Assembly: GCA_900539345.1 (NCBI GenBank)
Contig: UQBS01000015.1
Location: 1 to 47,664 of the forward strand
DNA from: an uncultured Coriobacteriaceae bacterium
GTDB lineage: Bacteria; Actinomycetota; Coriobacteriia; Coriobacteriales; UMGS124
Length of the DNA stretch: 47,664 bases
Reading direction: 5' to 3'
Below the pieces are notes generated by a model. The model worked only from the letters and a program-made list of their open reading frames with translations. It did no database searches and was not told where the DNA came from. This document shows, piece after piece, positions 9,429-19,514 of the stretch. Each line of letters begins with the position of its first letter. Position 1 is the stretch's first letter. The translations under genes were made by a program, and so were the position numbers.

Positions 9429-10505
9429 ATGTCTGTTTTCGACGATTTGCAGGGCATTGCCGAGCGCGCTCTGGCCTCGGTCGAGGCTGCGGGCGACCTC
9501 AAGGCCCTCGATGAGGTCCGCGTTGCCGTCGCCGGCAAGAAGGGCGAGCTCACGGCCGTCCTCAAGTCCATGGGCAAACTGAGCCCCGAGGAGCGCCCCC
9601 AGGTGGGCAAGCTCGCCAACGAGGTGCGCGACCGTTTTGAGGCCGCACTCGAGGCCCGCAAGGCCACCCTCGCCGCCGCCGAGCTCGAGGCCCGCATGGC
9701 CGCCGAGGCCGTCGATGTGACCCTGCCCGGCCGCGCCATGCCCCAGGGCCACGAACACATCATCTCCTCCATCATCGAGGAGATGGAGGACTTCTTCGCG
9801 GCAATCGGCTACACCGTCGAGGATGGCCCGCGCATCGAGACCGAGTACTTCAACTTCACTGCGCTCAACACTCCGCCCGACCACCCCAGCCGTTCGGCTC
9901 GCGACACGTTCTATGTCGTGGACGAGTCCGACGGCGCCGACGGCCAGGCCACCACGGGTGTCATTGGCGAGTCCAACGTGCTGCTGCGCACCCAGACTTC
10001 CGGCGTGCAGGTGCACACCATGCAGACGCAGAAGCCGCCGATCTATATGATCGCCCCGGGCAACGTCTTCCGTCCCGACGCAGCAGATCCCTGCCACCTG
10101 CCTCAGTTCCACCAGGTGGAGGGCCTTGTCGTTGACAAAGGCATCACGTTCGGCGACCTCAAGGGCACGCTCGACGCCTTCATTCGTGCCATGTTCGGCC
10201 CCGAGCGCAAGACGCGCTACCGTCCGCACTTCTTCCCCTTCACCGAGCCTTCCTGCGAGGTGGACGTGTCGTGCGGCGTGTGCCACGGGCAGGGCTGCCG
10301 CTTCTGCAAGAACACCGGTTGGCTTGAGATTCTCGGCTGCGGCATGGTCGACCCCAACGTGCTGCGCTACGGCAACATCGATCCCGAGGAGTATTCGGGA
10401 TTCGCCTTCGGCATCGGCGTGGAGCGCGTCGCATGCCTGCGTTACGACCTGCCTGATCTGCGCATGCTCGTAGAGGGCGATATGCGCTTCCTGAAGCAGT
10501 TCTAG
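9429..10505 (+). CDS. pheS: Phenylalanine-tRNA ligase alpha subunit
   Basis: Catalytic subunit of the alpha2-beta2 PheRS, which charges tRNA-Phe. The 358-residue protein has an N-terminal coiled coil (about residues 1-90, including KKGELTAVLKSMGKL) and the class II core. Motif 2 lies around RPHFFPFTEPSCEVDV and motif 3 around GFAFGIGVERVACLRYDLPD. A cysteine-rich insert (CGVCHGQGCRFCKNTGW) lies between motifs 2 and 3; a similar insert is common in PheS of many Gram-positive bacteria. The start at 9429 has AAGGGA about 6 nt upstream. Regulated by the T-box leader; pheT follows after 69 nt and is presumably cotranscribed. Confidence 0.97.
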   Translation: MSVFDDLQGIAERALASVEAAGDLKALDEVRVAVAGKKGELTAVLKSMGKLSPEERPQVGKLANEVRDRFEAALEARKATLAAAELEARMAAEAVDVTLPGRAMPQGHEHIISSIIEEMEDFFAAIGYTVEDGPRIETEYFNFTALNTPPDHPSRSARDTFYVVDESDGADGQATTGVIGESNVLLRTQTSGVQVHTMQTQKPPIYMIAPGNVFRPDAADPCHLPQFHQVEGLVVDKGITFGDLKGTLDAFIRAMFGPERKTRYRPHFFPFTEPSCEVDVSCGVCHGQGCRFCKNTGWLEILGCGMVDPNVLRYGNIDPEEYSGFAFGIGVERVACLRYDLPDLRMLVEGDMRFLKQF

Positions 10506-10574
10506 TTTCGCCGGTGATGCCCGCGCGGCATCGCATAGCGCCGTAGCGTATATACGAGAGGAGTCGCATCCAAC

Positions 10575-13040
10575 ATGCGCGTTTCATATGAATGGCTCAA
10601 GACTATGGTCGACGTTCCCGACAACGTGGCCGAGCTTGTAGAGGAATACACCCGCACGGGCACCGAGGTCGAGGCCGTCGACAAGGTGGGCGAGGGCTTC
10701 GACCACGTCGTGACCGGCGTGGTGCTCGAGAAGAAGCCCCATCCGGATTCTGACCACATGTGGGTCACCAAGGTGAGCGTGGGAGCCGCCAACGTCGACG
10801 AGCAGGGCAACCCTGTGCCGCTGCAGGTCGTCTGCGGCGCCCAGAACTTCAACGAGGGCGACCACATCGTCGTCGCCATGGTCGGCGCCGAGCTGCCTGG
10901 TGACGTCAAGATCAAGAAGAGCAAGCTGCGCGGCGTGGAGTCCTGCGGCATGAACTGCTCCAAGCGCGAGCTGGGCATGGGTTCTGACCACGACGGCATC
11001 TGGATCCTTCCTCCCGACGCCCCCGTGGGCATGCCCCTGGGCCAGTACACCGGCCAGACCGACATCGTGGTCGACTGCGAGATCACGCCCAACCGTCCCG
11101 ATTGCCTGTCGATGATCGGCATGGCCCGCGAGACCGGTGCGGTGTTGGACCGCGACACCCACATCGAGTTGCCCGAGCTTGTCGAGGACGACCGCGACGT
11201 CAACGCCCTGGTCGACGTGAAGATCGAAGACCCCGAGCTGTGCTCCCGCTACGTCGCCCGCGTCATCTCCGGCGTGAAGATCGCCCCCAGCCCCGAATGG
11301 CTCGCCAAGCGCGTCATCGCCGCCGGTTCGCGCCCCATCAACAACGTGGTCGACGTCACGAACTATGTGATGTACCTCACCGGCCAACCCCTGCACGCCT
11401 TCGACCTGGGCAAGCTCACGCGCGACGCCGACGGTCGCGCCCACATCGTCGTGCGCGCCGCCCACGACGGCGAGAAGCTCACCACTCTCGACGGCCAGGA
11501 GCGCGAGCTCACCTCCGACATGGCGCTCATCACCGACGACGGCAAGACCCCCATCGCCCTTGCCGGCGTTATGGGCGGCCAGGACTCCGAGATCGACGAC
11601 ACCACCGTCGACGTCCTGCTCGAGAGCGCCGCGTTCAGCAACGGCCACACCTCGCGCACGAGCCGTAACCTGCAGCTCTTCTCCGAGGCTGCCATGCGCT
11701 ACGAGCGCATTGTCGACGCCGAGGGCTGCGCCTGGGTCGCCGACGTCGCCGCGGCGCTGTTTGCCCAGGTGTGCGGCGGTAGCGTGGCGCGCGGTACCGT
11801 GGACTGCTACCCGGCCCCCAAGCCCGCCGTCGAGCTCAAGCTGCGCTGCGAGCGTCTGCGTGCCATGATGGGTGCTCCCATCACCGACGAGTTCGCCAAG
11901 AACTCCCTCGTGCGCCTGGGTTGCAAGGTGTCCGACTCCGACGAGGCCCACGTGTTCGACGTCGTGGCCCCGACGTTCCGTCCCGACCTCACCCGCGAGA
12001 TCGACCTGTACGAGGAGGTCGTGCGCCTGTGGGGCGAGGGCAGCATCGAGGCCACCCTGCCGGCCGCACGCAACCACATGGGCGGCCTCACGCTCGAGCA
12101 ACGCCTTGAGCGCAAGGTGGGCGAGGTCCTGCGTTCCTGCAGCCTCAACGAGGCCATCAACTACAACTTCGTGGCCGACGACGACCTTGAGCGCCTCGGC
12201 ATGAGCGAGGAGGGCCGCGGCATCCCCGTGCGCCTCATGCGCCCCATGTCGAGCGACTGGACCGTCATGCGCCGCAGCCTCATCCCCGGCCTTCTGCGCA
12301 GCGTCGCCAACAACCACAACCGCGGCGTGAAGAACGTCGCCCTCTACGAGACGGGCCGCGTGTACTTCGGCCGTCCCGGCAAGGCCCAGCCCAAGGAGCG
12401 CCGTTACGTGGCCGGCGTCATGGCTGGCAAGTGGGCCGACGACGCTTGGAACGTCACCTATCCCAACCTGGACTTTTTTGACGCCAAGGGTGTCGTCGAG
12501 CGCCTGCTCGCCGCTCTTCGCATCGAGAAGATCCGTTGGCGTGCAGCCGAGCCCGCCGCCTACGCCTTCGCGCAGCCCGGTCGCGTGGCCGAGGTGCTCT
12601 CCGGTGGCACCGTGCTCGGCTGGGTGTGCGAGCTGCATCCCCGCTCGCTTGCAAACTACGAGGTCGAGGCCCCTGTGTGCGCCTTTGAGCTCGACCTTGA
12701 GCAGCTGCTCAAACTTGCCAGCTCCCGCATCGTCTACAAGGACGTCCCCACGCTTCCCTCGGTTGCCATGGACCTCGCCCTTACGGTCGATGAGGAGGTG
12801 ACCTGCGAGCGCCTTGAGCAGGTCATCACGAGCGCCGCGGGCAAGAACCTCGAGAGCGTGCGCCTCTTCGACGTCTACCGCGACCCGGTGCGCGTGGGCG
12901 TCGGCAAGAAGTCGATGGCGTTCTCTCTGACGTACCGTGCCGAGGGCCGCACGATGACCTCCGAAGAGGCCGAGGCCGTGCATAAGCGTGTCGTGGAGAA
13001 GACTTGCCGCGCCACCGGCGCCGTCGTCAGGGGCATGTAG
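10575..13040 (+). CDS. pheT: Phenylalanine-tRNA ligase beta subunit
   Basis: Beta subunit of PheRS, which binds tRNA and edits Tyr-tRNA-Phe. The 821-residue length is normal. Visible domains are B1 (MRVSYEWLKTMVDVP), an EMAP/OB-like tRNA-binding domain (VVTGVVLEKKPHPDSDHMWV; LRGVESCGMNCSKREL), the B3/B4 editing region, B5, a catalytic-like core, and a C-terminal FDX-ACB anticodon-binding domain (YKDVPTLPSVAMDLAL to the end). A strong site (GAGAGGAG, 10556-10563) precedes the ATG. A small hairpin (GATGCC/GGCATC, 10516-10532) lies in the pheS-pheT gap but has no T run, so it is not read as a terminator. Confidence 0.97.
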   Translation: MRVSYEWLKTMVDVPDNVAELVEEYTRTGTEVEAVDKVGEGFDHVVTGVVLEKKPHPDSDHMWVTKVSVGAANVDEQGNPVPLQVVCGAQNFNEGDHIVVAMVGAELPGDVKIKKSKLRGVESCGMNCSKRELGMGSDHDGIWILPPDAPVGMPLGQYTGQTDIVVDCEITPNRPDCLSMIGMARETGAVLDRDTHIELPELVEDDRDVNALVDVKIEDPELCSRYVARVISGVKIAPSPEWLAKRVIAAGSRPINNVVDVTNYVMYLTGQPLHAFDLGKLTRDADGRAHIVVRAAHDGEKLTTLDGQERELTSDMALITDDGKTPIALAGVMGGQDSEIDDTTVDVLLESAAFSNGHTSRTSRNLQLFSEAAMRYERIVDAEGCAWVADVAAALFAQVCGGSVARGTVDCYPAPKPAVELKLRCERLRAMMGAPITDEFAKNSLVRLGCKVSDSDEAHVFDVVAPTFRPDLTREIDLYEEVVRLWGEGSIEATLPAARNHMGGLTLEQRLERKVGEVLRSCSLNEAINYNFVADDDLERLGMSEEGRGIPVRLMRPMSSDWTVMRRSLIPGLLRSVANNHNRGVKNVALYETGRVYFGRPGKAQPKERRYVAGVMAGKWADDAWNVTYPNLDFFDAKGVVERLLAALRIEKIRWRAAEPAAYAFAQPGRVAEVLSGGTVLGWVCELHPRSLANYEVEAPVCAFELDLEQLLKLASSRIVYKDVPTLPSVAMDLALTVDEEVTCERLEQVITSAAGKNLESVRLFDVYRDPVRVGVGKKSMAFSLTYRAEGRTMTSEEAEAVHKRVVEKTCRATGAVVRGM

Positions 13041-13057
13041 TCGTTCACGATGCCAAC

Positions 13058-13089
13058 ACGTCTGCGGGCCCTCGCGAGTCCGCAGACGT
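13058..13089 (+). terminator. Hairpin after pheT
   Basis: A perfect 10-bp stem ACGTCTGCGG/CCGCAGACGT (13058-13067 with 13080-13089) lies 17 nt after the pheT stop. It lacks a T run (GCTTGCTG follows), so it may stabilise the 3' end or terminate weakly. Confidence 0.5.
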
Positions 13090-13098
13090 GCTTGCTGC

Positions 13099-13104
13099 TA
13101 AAAT
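13099..13104 (+). promoter_or_regulatory. Candidate extended -10 promoter
   Basis: TGCTAAAAT matches an extended -10 (TGn followed by TAAAAT) 53 nt upstream of the ATG at 13157. No good -35 is visible; the expected position falls in the pheT hairpin. Confidence 0.4.
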
Positions 13105-13156
13105 CAGCATTTCACAGGGCGCGTCTTAGTTTTACGGTCGACGAAAGAGAGTTTGC

Positions 13157-14572
13157 ATGGCGCAGGATGATACGTTCTCCACCGGTGACGGCACGCTTGA
13201 GTTTCTCAAGGTGATGGGTGTCGCCCCCGCCGCAGAGGCTCAAAACACCCCTGAGCCGGCCGCCGAGCAGCCTCAGGAGTTGCAGACTGATGACTTTGCG
13301 ACAGTCGTCGACTTCTCGACGCCGTCGACGACCGACCAGCCTGCCGAGGGCGCGCCTGCGCCTGCGTCTGTGGCGCCTGCCGGCCAGACCTTCGACAAGC
13401 CCGTCGTCATCAAGGGCGGACCTCGTCGCATCTCTCGCGCCGACGGCCGCTCGCCGCGCCTGAGCACCGCCATGGGACAGCGCCACTTTGAGCACAAGAG
13501 CGGTCGCGCCATGTTCGCGCCGTACCCTTCAAACAAGCTGTTCAACCTTGTCGCGCCCATTGCCGCGCTTGTCGTCATCTGCGGCGGTGCGGTCTATGCG
13601 TATACCCACTCTCAGGCCGTCTCCACCGAGTATGCCCAGGAGGCCCTCATCGGCACCACGGGATATGACGGCGCGCTTTCTCTCACCCCGGCTAAGGACG
13701 GCGGTTACTACACCGTCTTCTTTGTGACCTCCACGCCTACAAACGAGGCCACGATCGGCGACCTTTCCCAGGTCGTCATGTATCGCACGGACAAGGCTGT
13801 GTCGGGCGTTACTTCGGCGACGCGCATCGATATGCCCGCCGACTTGTACGTGACGCCTTACAGCGCCTATTCCAAGAACTATTACACGCTGTCTGAGACC
13901 CTCAAGCAGACGCAGAACATCACGAGGACCCTGCAGGCCATCTGCGACGAGCTCGACGTGCGCTTGTACAATGTCGTCTGCTGCGACGAGGAGGAATACG
14001 CCCGCATCAACGCCTACCTCGACGGTAGCTCGAACGACGCCTCGGTCTTTGACAATGAGGACATGCTCGGTCGCGTTCGCACAAACCTGAGCCCGGAGAG
14101 CCTCAAGGAGCTCTGCGACGGCCTGCGCGCCGTGGGCACGGCCAACATGAAGACCGTCACGGTTCCCACCACCTCGCTGGGCGCCGGCGACGTCGTCATG
14201 GAGCGCGCTTCGGCCGATTCCTACAGGCAGGCGCTGTCGCTTGCCCTCAGCAACGTCAAGTACGACGAGCACGGCTATTACTACGGCACGCAGTACGACG
14301 AGAACGGCGTGCCCATTCTCGACGAGAAGGGCAACCCCCAGGGCGCCGTCTATACCAACTACGATGCCAACCAGCTGTATTTCGACGCCGACGGCTACCT
14401 GGTGTTCTATGGTCAGCACTACGACGACCACGGCAACCCTGTGGGCACGCAGTACGACGAGAACGGAGAAGCACTTCTCGACTGGAACGGCAACCCCCAG
14501 GGTACCGTCTATGACGACAACGGCGAACCCGAGCGCGACTGGCTCGGCAACATCGTGATTCAGAACGGCTAG
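13157..14572 (+). CDS. Membrane-anchored protein of unknown function with C-terminal YDENG repeats
   Basis: I do not recognise this 471-residue protein. Residues 1 to about 128 are Pro/Ala/Glu-rich and low in complexity, likely cytoplasmic and disordered, ending in a basic patch (GPRRISRADGRSPRLS). A single hydrophobic segment follows (LFNLVAPIAALVVICGGAVYAY, about residues 129-150), so the rest is probably outside the cell. The extracytoplasmic part starts with about 200 residues of mixed structure containing a CC pair (NVVCCDEEEYARI). It ends with about 100 residues of imperfect units such as GTQYDENG...GNPQG. It sits between pheT and a glycosyltransferase gene, starting 13 nt before the latter, so a cell-envelope role is plausible but unproven. 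The start has GAAAGAGAG about 5 nt upstream. Confidence 0.8.
   Translation: MAQDDTFSTGDGTLEFLKVMGVAPAAEAQNTPEPAAEQPQELQTDDFATVVDFSTPSTTDQPAEGAPAPASVAPAGQTFDKPVVIKGGPRRISRADGRSPRLSTAMGQRHFEHKSGRAMFAPYPSNKLFNLVAPIAALVVICGGAVYAYTHSQAVSTEYAQEALIGTTGYDGALSLTPAKDGGYYTVFFVTSTPTNEATIGDLSQVVMYRTDKAVSGVTSATRIDMPADLYVTPYSAYSKNYYTLSETLKQTQNITRTLQAICDELDVRLYNVVCCDEEEYARINAYLDGSSNDASVFDNEDMLGRVRTNLSPESLKELCDGLRAVGTANMKTVTVPTTSLGAGDVVMERASADSYRQALSLALSNVKYDEHGYYYGTQYDENGVPILDEKGNPQGAVYTNYDANQLYFDADGYLVFYGQHYDDHGNPVGTQYDENGEALLDWNGNPQGTVYDDNGEPERDWLGNIVIQNG
14285..14466 (+). repeat. Imperfect tandem units encoding GTQYDENG...GNPQG
   Basis: A 23-bp stretch at 14285-14307 is repeated exactly at 14444-14466, an offset of 159 bp or 53 codons. 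The flanking codons encode related text (PILDEKGNPQGAVY versus ALLDWNGNPQGTVY). Further degenerate YDxxG units lie between and after. The pattern resembles YD/RHS-like or wall-binding short repeats without matching one I can name. Confidence 0.75.
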
Positions 14573-14585
14573 AACGGACGCAGCG

Positions 14586-15650
14586 ATGGAACAACCCAAA
14601 GTGTCGGTGATCATGCCCGTGTGGGGCGTGGAAAAGTACGTGGGACGCGCAGTCGAGAGCATCCTGGGCCAGACGTTGCGCGACATCGAGCTTCTCTGCG
14701 TCGACGACGGCTCACCCGACGACTCGGGCCGCATCTTGGACCTCTATGCCTCCCGTGACGTGCGCATGCGCGTGTTTCACCAGGAAAATGCCGGCGCTCC
14801 GGCTGCGCGCAACCTTGCGATGAACCATGCCCGCGGTGAGTACCTGTGCTTCGTGGATGCCGATGACTGGGCTGAGCCCTCGATGCTCGAGGATCTCTAC
14901 AATCTCGGCCACAAGAACGCCTTGGAACTCGTGGTGAGCGGCTTTTTCATCGACACCTATTGCGACGACGCTGAGACGGATTGTTTCCGCCAGGTCCTGC
15001 AAGTTCCTGACCAGGTGTTCTCCACCCCGCAGGAGTTTCACGAGCAGGCATACCGCCTCTTTGACAAGAACCAGTTCTATCCGCCGTGGAACAAGCTGTA
15101 TCTGCGCAGCTACATCGAGGAGCACAGCCTGCGTTTCCCCTCCACGTTCTGGGATGACTTCCCCTTTGTCCTGTCGGTTCTGCGCGATGTGGAGAAGGTC
15201 GGCGTCACCGAAAAGCCCTACTATCACTTCATTCGTGCCCGCGCCGAGAGCGAGACCGCTCGCTATCGCGAGGGGATGTATGAGAAGCGCGAGGAAGAGC
15301 ACGAGTGGATGCTCGACCTGTACCGCCACTGGGGTGTGGACGATCCCGACAGCATGGAGATGATCTATCGCCGCTACTCGGAGCGCCTCGTGGGCTGTGT
15401 TGAGAACGTGACCTGCTCGGATTGCACCTTGCCTGCCACGCAGAAGCGCGCCCAAATCGAGAAGATGATCACGGCTGACCACGCCCGTACCGCGCTTGAG
15501 CTCACAAAGCCTCGCTCTACGATGATGCGCGTGATGCTCTGGCCCATGCGCAAGGGCATGCCTCGTCTCACGTATCTCGAGGGCAAGTTTATTTCATTTG
15601 TGAAGAGCCACTCTACAAAGGTCTTTTCAAAGCTCAAAGCGCGCCGCTGA
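14586..15650 (+). CDS. Family 2 glycosyltransferase
   Basis: A 354-residue GT-A fold enzyme of the GT2 type. The N-terminus KVSVIMPVWGVEKYVGRAVES is followed by the nucleotide-binding Asp pair (CVDDGSPDDSG, about residue 40), AGAPAARNLAMNHARGEY, and the metal-binding DxD (FVDADDWAEP, about residue 96). The C-terminal half is helical and ends in a basic region (RMPRLTYLEG region, then KVFSKLKARR) that may touch the membrane. It transfers a sugar from a nucleotide donor, probably to a wall or capsule polymer; the acceptor cannot be told. It directly follows the unknown membrane protein by 13 nt and lies alone otherwise, without a polysaccharide cluster. Confidence 0.88.
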   Translation: MEQPKVSVIMPVWGVEKYVGRAVESILGQTLRDIELLCVDDGSPDDSGRILDLYASRDVRMRVFHQENAGAPAARNLAMNHARGEYLCFVDADDWAEPSMLEDLYNLGHKNALELVVSGFFIDTYCDDAETDCFRQVLQVPDQVFSTPQEFHEQAYRLFDKNQFYPPWNKLYLRSYIEEHSLRFPSTFWDDFPFVLSVLRDVEKVGVTEKPYYHFIRARAESETARYREGMYEKREEEHEWMLDLYRHWGVDDPDSMEMIYRRYSERLVGCVENVTCSDCTLPATQKRAQIEKMITADHARTALELTKPRSTMMRVMLWPMRKGMPRLTYLEGKFISFVKSHSTKVFSKLKARR

Positions 15651-15683
15651 GCCGGCTGGAGCCGTTTGGAAACAAACCGTACC

Positions 15684-15764
15684 TATACTGAATATCCCCG
15701 CCTACCAAGGCTTAGAAACCGAGTCAAGCAAGGGATGCCTTCCATAGGCTCTGCATTCAGGAGG
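15684..15764 (+). promoter_or_regulatory. Candidate promoter -10 and strong RBS before the carboxylase operon
   Basis: TATACT at 15684-15689 is a good -10 hexamer in the 121-nt gap after the glycosyltransferase gene; no clear -35 is visible. AGGAGG at 15759-15764 lies 7 nt before the TTG start at 15772 and decides that start. Confidence 0.45.
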
Positions 15765-15771
15765 TGCGCCG

Positions 15772-17658
<1,887 letters not shown>

Positions 17659-17661
17659 CCG

Positions 17662-19017
17662 ATGTTCTCCCGCGTACTGGTAGCCAACAGGGGAGAGATC
17701 GCGCTGCGCGTTGTGCGCGCCCTGCGTGAGATGGGCATCGAGTCTGTCGTCGCCTACTCCCAGGCTGACAAGGACACCCGTGCCGTGCAGGAGGCCGACA
17801 TCGCCGTCTGCATCGGTCCCGCTCCGAGTGCCAAGAGCTATCTGAACTTTGCCGCCGTCATCGGTGCCGCTGTCTCGCGCGCATGCCAGGCTGTGCATCC
17901 CGGCTACGGATTCCTTTCTGAGAACTCCGACTTTGCCCGCGCTTGCGCTGACAACGACCTTGTCTTCATCGGCCCCTCCGCCGACGTCATCGACCGCATG
18001 GGCGAAAAGTCCAACGCCAAGCAGACCATGATCGCCGCGGGCGTGCCCTGCGTTCCCGGCAGCGCCGGAGAGGTTGAGACGCTTGAGGACGCTTTCAAGG
18101 TCGCTGATGAGATCGGGTACCCCCTGCTCGTCAAGGCGTCTGCCGGCGGTGGTGGCAAGGGCATGCGTGAGGCCTGGAACGCTGAAGAGCTTGAAAAGGC
18201 CTACACCACGGCTCGTTCCGAGGCGCGAGTGGCCTTCGGCAACGACGCCGTATACATGGAGCGCCTTGTGCAGCATCCCCGCCACGTCGAGGTGCAGGTT
18301 CTTGCCGACAACTTCGGCAATGCCATCCATCTGTGCGAGCGCGACTGCTCGGTGCAGCGTCGCCATCAGAAGCTTGTGGAGGAGGGCCCCAGCCCCGCGC
18401 TCACCCCTGAGCTTCGCCAGCAGATGGGTGACGCCGCCGTGCGCGCGGTGCGCCAGGTTGGCTACACCAACGCCGGCACCATCGAGTTCCTCCTTGACTC
18501 CGACGGTCGCTTCTACTTCATGGAGATGAACACCCGCATTCAGGTCGAGCATCCCGTGACGGAGCAGATTACCCTAACCGACCTGGTGAAGGAGCAGATT
18601 CGCATCGCTGCCGGCGAGCCCATGAGCATTGCCGGCAACGCGCCCTACACCCCGTGCGGCCATGCCTTTGAGTTCCGCATCAATGCCGAGGACCCCGAGC
18701 ACGGCTTCCGCCCGTGTCCGGGCACCATCACGAGGCTTGTGCTGCCCGGCGGTCCCGGCGTGCGCGTGGACACGCATGCTTACCAGGGCTACAAGATTCC
18801 GCCCACCTACGACTCGCTTGTCGCCAAGCTTATCGTGTGGGGCCGCGACCGCGACGAGGCACTGGCACGTGCCCGCCGTGCCCTGTCTGAGTTTGTCGTC
18901 GAGGGCATCAAGACGACCATTCCGTTCCACTTGGCCGCCATTTCGGTTCCTGCTTTCCAGGAAGGGGCCGTGTATACGGACTTCATTGAGACGTATCTGC
19001 CTGAATTCCTCAAGTAG
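17662..19017 (+). CDS. accC: Biotin carboxylase (AccC / pyruvate carboxylase subunit A)
   Basis: ATP-grasp enzyme that carboxylates biotin on the carrier domain using bicarbonate and ATP. The 451 residues match AccC length. Visible motifs are FSRVLVANRGEIALRVVRAL (N-terminal biotin carboxylase domain), KASAGGGGKGMR (glycine-rich ATP loop), and YFMEMNTRIQVEHPVTE (catalytic and metal-binding region). The gene begins 3 nt after the fused carboxyltransferase/BCCP gene, so the two proteins probably form one enzyme. Because the carrier is AccB-like, the same carboxylase might also serve acetyl-CoA carboxylase; no accA or accD is in the window. The symbol is by family. Confidence 0.92.
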   Translation: MFSRVLVANRGEIALRVVRALREMGIESVVAYSQADKDTRAVQEADIAVCIGPAPSAKSYLNFAAVIGAAVSRACQAVHPGYGFLSENSDFARACADNDLVFIGPSADVIDRMGEKSNAKQTMIAAGVPCVPGSAGEVETLEDAFKVADEIGYPLLVKASAGGGGKGMREAWNAEELEKAYTTARSEARVAFGNDAVYMERLVQHPRHVEVQVLADNFGNAIHLCERDCSVQRRHQKLVEEGPSPALTPELRQQMGDAAVRAVRQVGYTNAGTIEFLLDSDGRFYFMEMNTRIQVEHPVTEQITLTDLVKEQIRIAAGEPMSIAGNAPYTPCGHAFEFRINAEDPEHGFRPCPGTITRLVLPGGPGVRVDTHAYQGYKIPPTYDSLVAKLIVWGRDRDEALARARRALSEFVVEGIKTTIPFHLAAISVPAFQEGAVYTDFIETYLPEFLK

Positions 19018-19052
19018 CTTTGTGTGCAGAGCGCATCGACCTGTCTTGGGGC

Positions 19053-19058
19053 TATAAT
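19053..19058 (+). promoter_or_regulatory. Candidate -10 TATAAT upstream of asp23
   Basis: A perfect TATAAT within GGCTATAATC, a 10-mer also found at 25607 and 44685. The -35 region is poor. A transcript from here would begin about 30 nt before the terminator at 19094, so it would produce a short RNA or an attenuated asp23 message. Confidence 0.5.
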
Positions 19059-19093
19059 CGTGCGCATGCCGAATGCGCTATGATTGTCCAACC

Positions 19094-19125
19094 AATCGCC
19101 CGCTTGGCATCAAGCGGGCGATTTT
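19094..19125 (+). terminator. Rho-independent terminator between accC and asp23
   Basis: A perfect 13-bp stem AATCGCCCGCTTG/CAAGCGGGCGATT (19094-19106 with 19111-19123) with a 4-nt loop and a TTTT run. It ends about 20 nt before the asp23 start. GATTG (19082-19086) can pair with CAATC (19093-19097), which overlaps the 5' arm and could act as an antiterminator. Confidence 0.85.
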
Positions 19126-19146
19126 CGTATATGAAGGGACTCGAGC

Positions 19147-19509
19147 ATGGACGAGGAAATCCGCGTAAACGATCTTGTTGTTGCCCCGGAGGTCGTCGAG
19201 ACCATCGTGCGCCTGTCTGCTGAGAAGGTTGAGGGTGTCGCCGCCGTCGGTCAGCCTGGCGAATTGAACGGACTTTTCTCGTTCTTCTCGCAGAAGAAGG
19301 CCGACCCGGCCGTTCCTGCCGTTACCCTTAAGATAGTTGATTCCAAGCTCGACATCACCGTCCACCTTGCGGTGCTCTTCGGCTATTCGTTCGTGACGCT
19401 TGCGCAGTCGGTGCGTGAGCTTATCGCCAAGTCCGTCGAGTCCCAGGTCGGCATTGAGGTCGCTGCCGTCAACGTCTACATCGATTCGCTGCTGTTCCCG
19501 AAGGAGTAG
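19147..19509 (+). CDS. Asp23/Gls24 family envelope stress response protein
   Basis: A 120-residue protein spanning the whole DUF322/Asp23 domain: NDLVVAPEVVETIVRLSAEK, then GVAAVGQ, and VNVYIDSLLFPKE at the end. Members associate with the membrane and are linked to envelope or alkaline stress in Firmicutes; a copy upstream of nusB is common in Gram-positive bacteria and is often annotated only as Asp23-like. The nusB gene starts 5 nt after the stop, so cotranscription is expected. The start codon is ATG with GAAGGGA about 9 nt upstream. Confidence 0.9.
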   Translation: MDEEIRVNDLVVAPEVVETIVRLSAEKVEGVAAVGQPGELNGLFSFFSQKKADPAVPAVTLKIVDSKLDITVHLAVLFGYSFVTLAQSVRELIAKSVESQVGIEVAAVNVYIDSLLFPKE

Positions 19510-19514
19510 GTCCC

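Noticed and set aside
10584..12983. 799-codon open frame on the - strand opposite pheT
   Set aside because: Mirror of a real gene in GC-rich DNA. The translated text is low complexity (runs of H, G, V, D, L), has no ribosome site, and pheT on the other strand is certain. The same holds for long - strand frames opposite rsmB (7159-8976), priA (4541-6037), valS (34253-36424) and clpX (32254-34188).
13157..14572. LytR-CpsA-Psr (LCP) protein
   Set aside because: The topology is similar, but the LCP arginine/aspartate motifs are not present in the outer domain.
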